From Nitriliruptoraceae bacterium (GTDB taxonomy: Bacteria > Actinomycetota > Nitriliruptoria > Nitriliruptorales > Nitriliruptoraceae), in contig PWLR01000269.1 of NCBI GenBank assembly GCA_003558435.1, positions 1 to 60,663 on the forward strand: a DNA stretch of 60,663 nucleotides. Reading direction: 5' to 3'. The notes below the pieces were generated by a model. That model saw only the letters and a program-made list of their open reading frames with translations, made no database searches and had not been told where the DNA came from. Made by a program: the position numbers and the translations under genes. This document shows positions 32,765-42,141 of the stretch, in pieces (the stretch's first letter is position 1; every line of letters starts with the position of its first letter).

Positions 32765-33124
32765 ATGACCACCATCAGCCCGGACGCCACCCGCCATCTG
32801 CTCGACCTCGAGGCACTCGGGGCCGAACTCCTCGCCGACGCCAGCCAACGGCCGGCAGGCCGCGCAGCGACGACCCTGACGCCGGGAGGTGGCGGGCTGA
32901 AGCAGGTCGTGATGGCTCTGGTGGCCGGACACGTGTTGCAGGACCACCGCGCCCCGGGTGCGGCCACCCTGCAGCTCCTCACCGGGAGCGTGCGACTGAC
33001 CTGGGGCGGGACCTCGCAGATCGTCCTCGCGGGCGAATGGATCGCGATCCCGGATGCCGTGCACGGCGTGACCGCCATCGAGGACGCCGTCGCCTTGCTG
33101 ACCGTCGGCCTCGACAGCCGCTGA
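32765..33124 (+). CDS. Small cupin-domain protein (paralogue 2), first gene of the nitrate cluster
   Basis: 119 residues, single cupin barrel, paralogous to the protein at 28504: TTLTPGGGGLKQVVMALVAG, LQDHRAPGAATLQLLTGSVR and WIAIPDAVHGV are aligned motifs. Here the motif-1 His (DHRAPG) and the second His (VHGV) are present, so a metal site is possible. It lies 75-90 bp ahead of the nitrate-reductase-like genes on the same strand and shares their promoter region, so a sensing or detoxifying role linked to nitrite or nitric oxide is conceivable but unproven. Confidence 0.78.
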   Translation: MTTISPDATRHLLDLEALGAELLADASQRPAGRAATTLTPGGGGLKQVVMALVAGHVLQDHRAPGAATLQLLTGSVRLTWGGTSQIVLAGEWIAIPDAVHGVTAIEDAVALLTVGLDSR

Positions 33125-33213
33125 CCCCTTGTCCCCGTTCCGCACATCTTGTTAGGGTTCGCCCGCCCATCACCGCCCAGGAGCACGGGGAGCACGCCAT
33201 CACCTCATCGGGT

Positions 33214-34233
33214 TTGGATCGCAGGGCGCTGGCGCTGGGAGCGCTGGCCGCGGGGCTCGTCATCCTCGCCTCGGCGGCGGGCAGCGGCTGGTTCCAGTGG
33301 TTCGACACCGCGTTGGCGGGGTATCTGTTCGGCGTGGTGTTCTTCGCGTTCGCGACCGTGTATCGCTACACGGTCTGGTTGCGTCGTCCGCCGACCGCCA
33401 AGCTGCACGCACGGGGCTGGGAGGCGCTGTGGCACCGCGGTGACCGCGGCCGCAACACCGGCTCGCTGCTGGGACTGATCGTGCGCAACCTGTTCCTGCA
33501 GGACTTCATCTGGAAGCGGTCGAAATCGCGCTGGTTGGCCCACCAGACGCTGTTCTGGGGGTGCATGCTCGCGGTGGCGGTGACGTTCCCGTTGACGCTC
33601 GGCTGGATCCACTTCACCAGTGTCGGGCAGTCGGCCCGGACCTACGAGACCTCGTTCTTCACGATCCCGGTGCTGGAGTTCGACGTGGGCGGGGTCATCG
33701 CCTGGTTCTTCTTCCACGCGCTCGACATCTCGGCGGTGCTGGTGCTGATCGGGGTGTTCATCTTCCTGTTCCGGCGACTGAAGGAACCGGGCGCCGTCGC
33801 CACCACCCGCGCGAACGATCACCTCGCGCTGGCCGGGTTGTTCGCGGTGTCGGTCACCGGGCTGATGCTGACCGTCAGCCACCAGTTCCTCGCCGGCCAG
33901 TACTACAACTTCATCAACGTGCTGCACGCCTTGACGGTGATGATCGGTCTGGCCTACATCCCGTTCGGCAAGCTGTTCCACATCTTCCAACGGCCCGCCA
34001 ACCTCGGGGTGAAGTTCTACAAGCGCGCCGCCGACGAGGGTGAGCCCCAGATCTGCACCGAATGCGGTGAGGGCTTCGCGAGCGCGTTGCAGGTGGGCGA
34101 TCTCAAGGACATCCTCCCCGAACTCGGCTTCGACTACGGCAGCGACGACGGCAACTGGCAGGACGTGTGCCCGGGCTGTCGCCGCCGACTGCTCGCCCGC
34201 TCCCAGTCCCTACGCGTCGGAGGATTCGGCTGA
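33214..34233 (+). CDS. NarI-like cytochrome b-type membrane subunit of the oxidoreductase
   Basis: About 339 residues. Five or six hydrophobic helices carry histidines placed for haem b: [49 protein letters not shown] and [13 protein letters not shown]. The cytoplasmic tail has CTECGEGF and CPGCRRR, a four-Cys zinc-ribbon or metal knuckle. It likely passes quinol electrons to the FeS subunits. No ATG or GTG starts the frame. TTG 33214 is used, but ATC 33199, 6 nt after GGGGAG, would be a rare start with better ribosome spacing. The stop overlaps the next ATG (TGATG). Confidence 0.8.
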   Translation: MDRRALALGALAAGLVILASAAGSGWFQWFDTALAGYLFGVVFFAFATVYRYTVWLRRPPTAKLHARGWEALWHRGDRGRNTGSLLGLIVRNLFLQDFIWKRSKSRWLAHQTLFWGCMLAVAVTFPLTLGWIHFTSVGQSARTYETSFFTIPVLEFDVGGVIAWFFFHALDISAVLVLIGVFIFLFRRLKEPGAVATTRANDHLALAGLFAVSVTGLMLTVSHQFLAGQYYNFINVLHALTVMIGLAYIPFGKLFHIFQRPANLGVKFYKRAADEGEPQICTECGEGFASALQVGDLKDILPELGFDYGSDDGNWQDVCPGCRRRLLARSQSLRVGGFG

Positions 34234-36449
34234 TGGCACGAGCCCCACTCACCGAAGCGGAACTGATCGAGACCTACGGTCCGCATCTCAACCGTGAACC
34301 CAAGGGCGGTTGGGACCGCGACATCCAGATCGACAAGGTCGTCGACACCCACTGCTGCTTCTGCGGTCAACAGTGCGGGATCAAGCTCAAGGTCGCCGAC
34401 AACGCCGTGGTCGGTTTCGAGCCGTGGTACGACTTCCCGTTCAACGAGGGCAAGCTGTGCCCGAAGGGCGTGAAGCGCTACCTGCAGGGGTCGCACCCCG
34501 ACCGGCTGCTCGAGCCGCTGCAACGCACCGATGCCGGCTTCGAGCCCACCGAGTGGGACCCGGCGCTCGAGCGCGTGGTCGACGAGATCCACCGCATCCA
34601 GGCGGCCTACGGCAAGGACGCGTTCTCGGTCATCTCCGGATCGTCGCTGACCACCGAGAAGACCTACCTGATGGGCAAGTTCGCCCGCATGGCGGTCGGC
34701 ACCGCCAACATCGACTACAACGGCCGGCTGTGCATGGTCTCGGCCGCCGGCGCCAACAAGAAGGCCCTCGGGATGGACCGGGCCTCCAACTCCTGGGCCG
34801 ACATCCCGCTCGCCGAGGTCGTGTTCGTCGCCGGGGCCAACATCGCCGAGTGTGCCCCGATCACCACCGACTACATCTGGCGGGCGCGGGACAACGGCGC
34901 GAAACTCATCATGGCCGACCCGCGCGTCACCCCGTTGGCGCGTACCGCCGATTGCTTCCTGGGCCTTCGTCCCGGCACCGACTCGGCGTTGATGGGCGCG
35001 ATCCTCAACGAGATGATCTCCCGCGACCTGCTCGATCACGACTTCATCGCCGAGCACACCATCGGTTTCGAGGAGGCCGCGGCGGCGGTCGCCGAGATGA
35101 CTCCGAAGGCCGCGCAGGAGATCACCGGGGTCCCGGCCAGTCGGATCGAACAGGCCGCGGAGCTGTGGGGTCGTCCCAAGACCGGGGTGCTGCTGCACGC
35201 CCGCGGGATCGAGCACCACAGCAAGGGCGTGCAGAACGTCCTGTCGTGCATCAACATCGGCCTGGCTGCCGGCCGCTACGGCAAGCCCGGCTGTGGGGTG
35301 ATGACCATCACCGGGCAGGCCAACGGCCAAGGCGGCCGGGAGCAGGGCCAGAAGGCCGACCAGCTGCCCGGTGCTCGCGACATCGGTAACCCGGAGCACC
35401 GCGCCGTGGTCGCCGAGCGGTGGGGCTGCTCCCCCGAGGACATCCCCCAGGCCGGGTTGTCCTACCAGGAGCAGTTCCAGGCCATCCTCGACGGCGACAT
35501 CAAGGGGATGCTGCTGATCTGCACCAACCCGATGGTCGCGCTGCCCGACACCAACATGGTCAAGGCCGCCCTCGAGAAGCTCGAGTTCTTCGTCGTCATC
35601 GACTTCTTCCTGTCCGAGACCGCCCATCACGCGGACCTGGTCCTGCCCGGCAGCCTGCACGAGGAGGACGAGGGTGTGGTCACCACCGCCGAGGGCCGGT
35701 GCGTGAAGATCAACGCGGCGGTCACCCCACCCGGCAACGCGAAGCGCGACTGGGAGATCATCCTCGAGCTCGCCAACCGGCTCGGCGCGCAGCGCTACTT
35801 CCCCTACGAGGGCCCCGAGGACATCTTCGAGGAGATCCGCAAGGTCTCCGCCGGCGGGATGGCCGACTACGCCGGGATGACCTGGGACCGCATCACCGCC
35901 GAGCACGGCCTGTTCTGGCCCTGTCCGACCGAGGACCACCCCGGCACCCCGCGGTTGTACGAAGGCGGGAAGTTCGCCCACCCCGACGGCAAGGCACGGT
36001 TCATCCCGGTCACCTATCAGCCGGCGGCCGAACAGGTCGACGTCGACTATCCGCTGCTGCTCACCACGGGGCGGGTGATCAGCCAGTTCCTCTCCGGCAC
36101 CCAGACGCGGCGCATCGGGCCGCTGGTCGACCAGTACCCGGAGCCGCTGGTCGAGATGCATCCACGGCTGGCGGAGCGCCACGGCATCACGACCGGCGAC
36201 CTGGTCCGGGTCAGATCCCGCCGCGGCGAGATGACGGCCCCGGCCCAGGTCGTCGAGACGATCCGTCCCGACACGGTGTTCGTGCCCTACCACTGGGCCA
36301 ACGGTCAGCAGGCGAACCTGTTGACCAACCCCGTGCTCGACCCCGGATCCAAGATCCCGGAGTACAAGGTGTGTGCCGTCCAGATCGAGCGCGTGACCAC
36401 CGGTGGGACGCCACAGGACGCACGCGACACGCGCCTGACCACCGGCTGA
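34233..36449 (+). CDS. Molybdopterin oxidoreductase, nitrate reductase-like (NasC/NapA-type, cytoplasmic)
   Basis: 738 residues. The N-terminal 4Fe-4S site is C41, C44, C48 (CCFCGQQC) with a fourth Cys in KLCPKG. C167 in [11 protein letters not shown] is the expected Cys ligand to Mo, placing it with Nap/Nas rather than NarG (Asp) enzymes. [20 protein letters not shown] and [13 protein letters not shown] are bis-MGD contacts. There is no Tat signal, so catalysis is cytoplasmic. With NarK transporters next door, nitrate is the likely substrate; formate or another oxyanion is not excluded. GGAGGA lies 8 nt before the ATG. Confidence 0.9.
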   Translation: MARAPLTEAELIETYGPHLNREPKGGWDRDIQIDKVVDTHCCFCGQQCGIKLKVADNAVVGFEPWYDFPFNEGKLCPKGVKRYLQGSHPDRLLEPLQRTDAGFEPTEWDPALERVVDEIHRIQAAYGKDAFSVISGSSLTTEKTYLMGKFARMAVGTANIDYNGRLCMVSAAGANKKALGMDRASNSWADIPLAEVVFVAGANIAECAPITTDYIWRARDNGAKLIMADPRVTPLARTADCFLGLRPGTDSALMGAILNEMISRDLLDHDFIAEHTIGFEEAAAAVAEMTPKAAQEITGVPASRIEQAAELWGRPKTGVLLHARGIEHHSKGVQNVLSCINIGLAAGRYGKPGCGVMTITGQANGQGGREQGQKADQLPGARDIGNPEHRAVVAERWGCSPEDIPQAGLSYQEQFQAILDGDIKGMLLICTNPMVALPDTNMVKAALEKLEFFVVIDFFLSETAHHADLVLPGSLHEEDEGVVTTAEGRCVKINAAVTPPGNAKRDWEIILELANRLGAQRYFPYEGPEDIFEEIRKVSAGGMADYAGMTWDRITAEHGLFWPCPTEDHPGTPRLYEGGKFAHPDGKARFIPVTYQPAAEQVDVDYPLLLTTGRVISQFLSGTQTRRIGPLVDQYPEPLVEMHPRLAERHGITTGDLVRVRSRRGEMTAPAQVVETIRPDTVFVPYHWANGQQANLLTNPVLDPGSKIPEYKVCAVQIERVTTGGTPQDARDTRLTTG

Positions 36450-36486
36450 CGAGACCGACGACCGATACCCAACGGGAGCAGCACGT

Positions 36487-37155
36487 ATGGCGGCGATCGA
36501 GGACTTCTTCGACCACCCGGACGCGATCGGGATCGGCGACAAGGTCTACGTGATGGACCCCAGCCGGTGCATCGGCTGCAACGCCTGCGTGCAGGCCTGT
36601 ACCGAGTGCGACACGCACAAGGGCAACTCGATGATGCACCTCGAGGAGGTCGACCGGGCCAGCAGCACCCAGACCGCGCCGATGGTGTGCATGCACTGCG
36701 ACGACCCGACCTGCGCCGAGGTCTGCCCGGCCGATGCGATCAAGAAGACCGAGGACGGCGTCGTCCAGTCGGCCGAGAAATCGCGCTGCATCGGGTGTTC
36801 CAACTGTGTGATCGCGTGTCCCTTCGGCGTCCCGGAGTACTACGAAGAGTTCGACATGATGATGAAGTGCGACATGTGCTACGACCGCACGAGTGTCGGT
36901 TCGGAGCCCATGTGCACCAGCGTGTGCCCCAGCCAGGCGCTGTGGTACGGCACGATCGAGGAGTTCCACGCCACCCGTCCCGGGACCCTGTCCAACGAGT
37001 TCCAGTTCGGCAACCGGCTCGTGACCACCCGGGTGCACACGGTCGTGCACGAACCCGGACCGCTCGACGTGTTGCTCGGTCGCAGCTTCGAGCCGAGCGT
37101 CGTGTCCGATCCGTTCGGGTTCGACGAGATCGGTCTCCCGGAGGTCGTCGGATGA
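36487..37155 (+). CDS. Four-cluster 4Fe-4S ferredoxin subunit (NrfC/DmsB-like)
   Basis: 222 residues. Four Cys groups are visible: CIGCNACVQACTECD, CMHCDDPTCAEVCPADA, CIGCSNCVIACPFGV and CDMCYDRTSVGSEPMCTSVC, the standard pattern of electron-transfer subunits of Mo-bis-MGD enzymes. There is no signal peptide, consistent with a cytoplasmic partner of the preceding catalytic subunit. The stop overlaps the Rieske gene ATG by 4 nt. GGGAG precedes the ATG by 9 nt. Confidence 0.94.
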   Translation: MAAIEDFFDHPDAIGIGDKVYVMDPSRCIGCNACVQACTECDTHKGNSMMHLEEVDRASSTQTAPMVCMHCDDPTCAEVCPADAIKKTEDGVVQSAEKSRCIGCSNCVIACPFGVPEYYEEFDMMMKCDMCYDRTSVGSEPMCTSVCPSQALWYGTIEEFHATRPGTLSNEFQFGNRLVTTRVHTVVHEPGPLDVLLGRSFEPSVVSDPFGFDEIGLPEVVG

Positions 37156-37664
37156 GCAGCGAACACCCGCCGGGCGATCGTGGTCGCGAGAAGTGGCGCG
37201 AGGATTTCCCGTTCACCTCGGCCGGCGAGGACGAGGTCACCCGGCGCGAGTTCGTGCGCTACCTCACCCTGGGTTCGGCTGGCGCCGCACTCGGCAGCCT
37301 GGCCCTGGCCGGCATGACCCAGGTGCGGGTCCCCGCCGAACGGGTCCCGACCCCGATCGTCGACCTCGACGACATCCCGGTGGCCGGCAGCCACCTGTTC
37401 CGCTACCCAACCGATGACGATCCGGCGATCATCATCCGCCCGACCCAGGACGAACTGCTCGGCTACAGCCAGCGCTGCACCCACCTCGCCTGCGTGGTGC
37501 ACTACGAGCACGATGATCAGGAACTGATCTGCCCCTGCCACCACGGCATCTTCGATGCCCGTGACGGTCGCAACACCGCCGGGCCGCCCCCACGGCCACT
37601 GAACCGCATCGACCTCGAGGTGCGTGAGGGCGTCGTGTGGGCGGTCGGTGGAGGGGGGCACTGA
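37152..37664 (+). CDS. Rieske 2Fe-2S protein with Tat signal
   Basis: 170 residues. TRREFVRYLTLGSAGAALG at about residues 30-48 is a twin-arginine signal or uncleaved anchor. The Rieske ligands are CTHLAC (Cys, His) and CPCHHG (Cys, His), with the pair C-T-H and C-P-C-H-H typical of the high-potential family. It would be exported folded to the outer face and held by the N-terminal helix. In haloarchaeal nar operons a Rieske protein with cytochrome b replaces NarI; a similar job here is inferred. Confidence 0.93.
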   Translation: MSSEHPPGDRGREKWREDFPFTSAGEDEVTRREFVRYLTLGSAGAALGSLALAGMTQVRVPAERVPTPIVDLDDIPVAGSHLFRYPTDDDPAIIIRPTQDELLGYSQRCTHLACVVHYEHDDQELICPCHHGIFDARDGRNTAGPPPRPLNRIDLEVREGVVWAVGGGGH

Positions 37665-37987
37665 TGAACCAACGGCGAGTCATCGTGCTGGGCGTCGGGA
37701 TCTTCGTACTGCTGAACCTCTCCCTGCAGATCTTCCTGATCATGGTCGGGCTCGAGGCGTGGATCAACTTCGACACCAGCATCGCCTGGGGCGCGGCCGT
37801 GACCTCCGTGGCGCTCGCGGCGGTGTCGCTGCTGCTCTACCGCTACCTCGCCGGCCTCAAGCCCCGACCGCGACCCGATGTCCGCCACCGTCGGGTCTCG
37901 GGACACGTTCCCGATCCGGGTGCGGGCGTCGGCACCGCGGATCCGGTCCATCGCCCCTCCCCACGGTCGACGATCGATCCCTCATGA
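37664..37987 (+). CDS. Small two-helix membrane protein of the nitrate cluster
   Basis: 107 residues. Two hydrophobic helices (about 7-28 and 40-60: VIVLGVGIFVLLNLSLQIFL and AVTSVALAAVSLLLYRYL) are followed by a basic/Pro-rich cytoplasmic tail. The ATG overlaps the Rieske stop (TGATG). I do not recognise a named family. Its conserved place between Rieske and NarK genes suggests a structural or assembly subunit of the membrane complex. Confidence 0.7.
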   Translation: MNQRRVIVLGVGIFVLLNLSLQIFLIMVGLEAWINFDTSIAWGAAVTSVALAAVSLLLYRYLAGLKPRPRPDVRHRRVSGHVPDPGAGVGTADPVHRPSPRSTIDPS

Positions 37988-38016
37988 GCGCTGCGACCCC
38001 ACCGGGGGAGGAGCAC

Positions 38017-39330
38017 GTGAGCAGCGACGCGACCCGGGTGCTGGTGCTCTCGACGACCGCCTTCACGCTGGCGTTCGCGGTGTGGGTCATGTTCGCGATC
38101 GTGGGCTTGCCCCTCCGCGACGAGTTCGGGCTGAGCGAGCCGCAGTTCGCGCTGCTGACCGCCATCCCGATCCTGACGGGTTCGCTGCTGCGCATCCCGC
38201 TCGGGATCGCCACCGATCGCTTCGGCGGCCGCCTGGTGTTCACGGTGCTGCTGCTCATCACCGCCGTGCCCACCTACCTGATCCAGTTCGCGGACAGCTA
38301 CGCCGAGTTGCTCGTCTACGCCTTCCTGATCGGTCTGTCCGGAGCATCGTTCGCGGTCGGGGTCGCGTGGGTCTCCGCCTGGTACCCCGCGAACCGGCAG
38401 GGGATCGCGCTCGGCACGTTCGGGGCCGGCAACGTGGGTGCCTCGATCACCAAGCTGCTCGCCCCCACCCTGATCACGACCGTCGGGGTCGGCGGCGCCA
38501 TGGGCGGGCTCGTGCCGGGCGGCTGGCGGTTCGTGCCGTTCCTGTTCGCGATCCTGCTCGTGATGATGGCCGCGGCCCTGTGGTTCGGCACACCCCACGT
38601 GGACCGCCGTCCTGCGCAGGGGCGCCGGTTGAGCGATCTGGTGCGGCCGATGGGCACGCTCCGTGCGTGGCGCTTCGGGCTGTACTACGTGGTGGTGTTC
38701 GGCGCCTACGTGGCCCTCGCCCTGTGGCTACCCCGGTACTACGTGGACGTGTTCGGGGTCGGTCTCGGCCTCGCCGGGGTGCTCACGGCGCTGTTCATCT
38801 TCCCGGCGAGCCTGCTGCGTCCGTTGGGGGGCTACCTCGCTGACCGCTTCGGGGCCAGGCGCGTGATGTACCTCGTGTTCGCCACGATGACCTTCGCCTG
38901 CCTGCTGCTCGCAGCTCCGGAGGGTCACGTGGTCGTCGAGCTCCCCGGGCGAGGCGACGACGCGATCGCACGCATCCTGCCCTGGAGCATGAACATCTGG
39001 CTGTTCACGGTCCTGATCGTGATGATCGGGGTCGCCATGGGGGTCGGCAAGGCCGCCGTGTTCGTCTACATACCGGTGTACTTCCCGGCGGATGTCGGTG
39101 CCGTGGGTGGGCTGGTGGGGGCCGTCGGCGGACTCGGCGGTTTCCTGCTCCCGCTGCTGTTCAGCTGGACCGAGGGCCTGACCGGCATGCCCCAGGCCAC
39201 CTTCATGGTCCTGTTGCTGCTGATCGTCGTGAGCTTCGCGTGGCTGCACCTGACCGTGTACCGGATGCTCCAGCGCGAGTCGCCGCACCTCGAGGGCCGT
39301 TTCGAGCATCCGGACAGGGTCTCCGCATGA
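38017..39330 (+). CDS. NarK-type nitrate/nitrite transporter 1 (MFS, NNP family)
   Basis: 437 residues from GTG 38017, 3-5 nt after GGGGGAGGAG; ATG 37984, overlapping the previous stop, would add 11 residues. Twelve helices are visible. The NNP hallmarks are ALLTAIPILTGSLLRIPLG (Arg in helix 2) and GLSGASFAVGVAWVSAWYP, plus FGAGNVGASITKLLAP. The first transporter type (NarK1-like) usually works as a proton/nitrate symporter. With the second NarK it gives the two-transporter arrangement often seen with respiratory nitrate reduction. Confidence 0.9.
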   Translation: MSSDATRVLVLSTTAFTLAFAVWVMFAIVGLPLRDEFGLSEPQFALLTAIPILTGSLLRIPLGIATDRFGGRLVFTVLLLITAVPTYLIQFADSYAELLVYAFLIGLSGASFAVGVAWVSAWYPANRQGIALGTFGAGNVGASITKLLAPTLITTVGVGGAMGGLVPGGWRFVPFLFAILLVMMAAALWFGTPHVDRRPAQGRRLSDLVRPMGTLRAWRFGLYYVVVFGAYVALALWLPRYYVDVFGVGLGLAGVLTALFIFPASLLRPLGGYLADRFGARRVMYLVFATMTFACLLLAAPEGHVVVELPGRGDDAIARILPWSMNIWLFTVLIVMIGVAMGVGKAAVFVYIPVYFPADVGAVGGLVGAVGGLGGFLLPLLFSWTEGLTGMPQATFMVLLLLIVVSFAWLHLTVYRMLQRESPHLEGRFEHPDRVSA

Positions 39331-39357
39331 ACGAACGACGGATGGAAGGCGACGCCG

Positions 39358-40707
39358 ATGACCGATGATCCCGAGCGCCGGCGCAGCGTGTCGTGGATGG
39401 AGCGGTGGGATCCCGAGGATGCCGAGGCCTGGGAGGCCGGCGGCAAGTCGGTCGCCTGGCGGTCGCTGTGGTTGACGACCGCCGCGCTCGTGCTCGCGTT
39501 CGCGGTGTGGTTCATGGTCAGTGCGCTCGTGGTGCGCCTGCCCAATGCCGGCTTCGACCTGACCAGCGAGCAGCTGTTCTGGCTCGCCGCCATGCCGGGG
39601 CTGGCCGCCGGCACGTTGCGGATCGTCCACACGTTCCTGATCCCCATCTTCGGCTCGCGACACACCGTGAGCATCTCGACGCTGCTGCTCACCATCCCGA
39701 TCGTCGGCTGGTTCTTCGCGGTGCAGAACCCGGAGACGCCCTACGCCGTGCTGCTGCTGCTCGCGTTCCTCGCCGGGCTCGGGGGCGGCAACTTCTCGTC
39801 CTTCATGCCCTCCACGAGCCTGTACTTCCCCCGCCGCCTGCAGGGCTCCGCACTCGCGATCCAGGCCGGCATCGGCAACTTCGGCGTCAGCCTCGTGCAG
39901 TTCCTCACCCCGGTGTTGATCGGCACGGCGGTGTTCGGCACCGCCGTGGGAGCCTCGCAGACCCTGACGACCGCCACCGGCGAACAACAGATCTGGCTGC
40001 AGAACGCCGTCATCATCTGGCTCCCCCTGGTCCTGATCGCCGCCGTCGCGTCCTGGTACGGACTGCGCAGCGTCCCTGTCCGCGCCAACTTCCGCGAACA
40101 GTCGGACATCTTCCGGCTCAAGCACACCTGGATCATGACCTCGCTGTACTTCATGACCTTCGGCACGTTCTCCGGGCTCGCGGCGGCGTTCCCCCTACTC
40201 ATCCAGAACAGCTACGGCGGGTTCCCCGACGCACCCGATCCACTCACCTTCGCGTTCCTCGGCCCCCTGGTCGGCTCCTTGTTCCGGATCGTCGGCGGCC
40301 CCCTGTCGGACCGGCTCGGCGGCGCCCGGGTCACCCAGATCGCCGGTCTCGGTCTGGTGGTCTCCGCCGCGTCCGTCACCTGGTTCGTCGCACCGACCTC
40401 GATCGAGAGCTTCCCGTGGTTCGTGACCAGCATGTTGGCCGTGTTCTTCTTCGCCGGCATCGGCAACGCGTCGACCTTCAAGCAGATCCCGATGCTGTTC
40501 GAGAAGCGGCAGGCAGGCGGGGTGATCGGCTGGACCGCGGCGATCGCCGCCTACGGCCCGTTCGTGCTGGCCGGCATCCTCGGCTCCGTGATCGGTGCGA
40601 CCGGCAGCGCGGTCGCCTTCTTCTGGGGCCTCGCCGTGTTCTTCGCGCTCAACACGGCGCTCAACTGGTGGTTCTACGCCCGTCGGAGCGCCCCCTTCCC
40701 CTGCTGA
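39358..40707 (+). CDS. narK: NarK-type nitrate/nitrite transporter 2 (MFS)
   Basis: 449 residues with twelve helices after a polar N-terminus. Hallmarks: LAAMPGLAAGTLRIVHTFLI with the substrate Arg in helix 2, GLGGGNFSSFMPSTSLYFP as the first NNP motif and GIGNASTFKQIPMLFEKR as the second. These match NarK2-like nitrate/nitrite antiporters. GGAAGG precedes the ATG at a normal distance. It is the last plus-strand gene of the nitrate cluster and converges on modC. Confidence 0.92.
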   Translation: MTDDPERRRSVSWMERWDPEDAEAWEAGGKSVAWRSLWLTTAALVLAFAVWFMVSALVVRLPNAGFDLTSEQLFWLAAMPGLAAGTLRIVHTFLIPIFGSRHTVSISTLLLTIPIVGWFFAVQNPETPYAVLLLLAFLAGLGGGNFSSFMPSTSLYFPRRLQGSALAIQAGIGNFGVSLVQFLTPVLIGTAVFGTAVGASQTLTTATGEQQIWLQNAVIIWLPLVLIAAVASWYGLRSVPVRANFREQSDIFRLKHTWIMTSLYFMTFGTFSGLAAAFPLLIQNSYGGFPDAPDPLTFAFLGPLVGSLFRIVGGPLSDRLGGARVTQIAGLGLVVSAASVTWFVAPTSIESFPWFVTSMLAVFFFAGIGNASTFKQIPMLFEKRQAGGVIGWTAAIAAYGPFVLAGILGSVIGATGSAVAFFWGLAVFFALNTALNWWFYARRSAPFPC

Positions 40708-40746
40708 ACCCCCGCTGCTGAACCCCCGCGCTGCTGAACCCCTGCG
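40701..40746. repeat. Short tandem repeat at the narK stop
   Basis: CTGCTGAACCCC(CG) occurs three times in a row (40701, 40715, 40731). The first copy contains the narK stop codon, so the repeat may have arisen by slippage after the gene end. No terminator hairpin is obvious between narK and the convergent modC. Confidence 0.7.
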
Positions 40747-40795
40747 GCCGAGACCCCGGGGCGGCGTCGGGTCCCCGGATCGACCGGCCCCCCGG

Positions 40796-41479
40796 TCACC
40801 GATCGGGGACGGGCCCGAGCGCGGTCGCGACGTCGGTGATGTCGCCGATCCTGCCCTGGTCGGCGTGCAGGACAGAGTCGGCGAGCGCGGCGAGTTCGTC
40901 GGTGTCGTGGGTGACGAACAGGGTCGGGACGCCGGCCCGGTCGACGAGGTCACGAACGAGGCCACGGAGTTGCCGGCGGACCGGGTGGTCGAGGGCATTG
41001 AACGGTTCGTCGAGCAGCAGCAGGCGGGGCTCACCGGCGAGGGCGCGGGCCAGCGCCACGCGTTGTCGCTGCCCGCCGGAGAGCTGACCCGGGCGGCGTG
41101 CAGCGAAGGCGGTCGTGTCGGTCCGTTCGAGCAACGCGTGCGCGCGGTCACGCCGTGTCGTGCGATCGGTGTCCCGCACCGCGAGGGCGACGTTGGCCAG
41201 CACGGTGCGGTGCGGCAGCAGGTAGGGCTGCTGGAAGACCATCCCGATACGTCGGTCATGGACCGGACGGTGCACCTTGCCGACGACGTCGTCGAACACC
41301 GCGCCATCCAGACCGATGCGTCCCTCGCGCGGGGTGTCCAACCCGGCGATCAGGCGCAGCAGCCGGGTCTTGCCTGCACCGGACGGGCCGAACAGCACGG
41401 TCAGGCCGGGCGGCAGGGTGAACCGCGCATCGAGGTGGAACTCCCCCACGCGGGCGCGGACATCGACGGTGAGGCTCAC
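40796..41479 (-). CDS. modC: Molybdate ABC transporter ATP-binding protein, no TOBE domain
   Basis: 227 residues. Walker A GPSGAGKTRLLRLIAGL, Q-loop FQQPYLLPH, signature LSGGQRQRVALA, Walker B LLLLDEPFNALD and H-loop THD are complete, so it should hydrolyse ATP. Typical ModC is about 350 residues with a C-terminal TOBE/Mop regulatory domain; this one stops after the ATPase. GTG 41479 overlaps the modB stop (GTGA). It powers molybdate uptake for the neighbouring Mo enzyme. Confidence 0.9.
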   Translation of the reverse strand: MSLTVDVRARVGEFHLDARFTLPPGLTVLFGPSGAGKTRLLRLIAGLDTPREGRIGLDGAVFDDVVGKVHRPVHDRRIGMVFQQPYLLPHRTVLANVALAVRDTDRTTRRDRAHALLERTDTTAFAARRPGQLSGGQRQRVALARALAGEPRLLLLDEPFNALDHPVRRQLRGLVRDLVDRAGVPTLFVTHDTDELAALADSVLHADQGRIGDITDVATALGPVPDR

Positions 41480-42141
41480 AGCGCCGTCCGTTCCAGGCGG
41501 CGCACGCCGAGCAGCACCACGATCGCCACACCGGCGAGCACGGCGGCCAGTACCCCCGCGGTGGCGTAGTCGAAGGCCTGGACCCGGTCGTAGACCGCGA
41601 TGGGCATGGTCTGGGTCCGGCCCGGGATGTTCCCGGCCACCATGATGGTGGTGCCGAAGTCCCCCAGGGCGCGGGCGAACGCGAGCGAGATCCCGGCGAT
41701 GATGCCGCGTCCGGCCATCGGCAGCGTGACCACGAACGCGAGCCGGGTGCCGTGCAACCCAGCGACGCGGGCCGCCTCCTCGTAGCCGGCGTCGATCGCG
41801 CTGATCGCGGCGGTGGCGGTACGCAGGCAATAGGGCAGGCTCGCGATCGCCGCGGCGACCACGGCGGCCTGCCAGGTGAAGACCAGCTGCCGGCCGAACA
41901 GCGCCTCGTAGCCGCGCCCGAGCGGCGAGTTGCGTCCGATGGAGACCAACAGGTAGTAGCCGAGCACCGTCGGGGGCAGCACGATGGGCAGACTCGCGAT
42001 CGCCTCGATCAGTCCCCGACCGGGGAACGTGAACCGGGCCAGGACGTAGGCGCCAGAAACCCCGACCACTGTGGTGATCAGCGTGGCGATCGCCGCGACA
42101 CGCAGCGACAACAGCAGCGGGAACCAGTCCACCTCGCTCAT
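41476..42141 (-). CDS. modB: Molybdate ABC transporter permease
   Basis: 221 residues, five or six helices. The cytoplasmic coupling segment EEAARVAGLHGTRLAFVVTL and LAFARALGDFGTTIMVAGNI are ModB/CysT-type permease signatures. LPIVLPPTVLGYYLL is the typical second helix. The ATG overlaps the modA stop and the stop overlaps modC, both by 4 nt, so modA-modB-modC are translated as a unit. Confidence 0.94.
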   Translation of the reverse strand: MSEVDWFPLLLSLRVAAIATLITTVVGVSGAYVLARFTFPGRGLIEAIASLPIVLPPTVLGYYLLVSIGRNSPLGRGYEALFGRQLVFTWQAAVVAAAIASLPYCLRTATAAISAIDAGYEEAARVAGLHGTRLAFVVTLPMAGRGIIAGISLAFARALGDFGTTIMVAGNIPGRTQTMPIAVYDRVQAFDYATAGVLAAVLAGVAIVVLLGVRRLERTAL

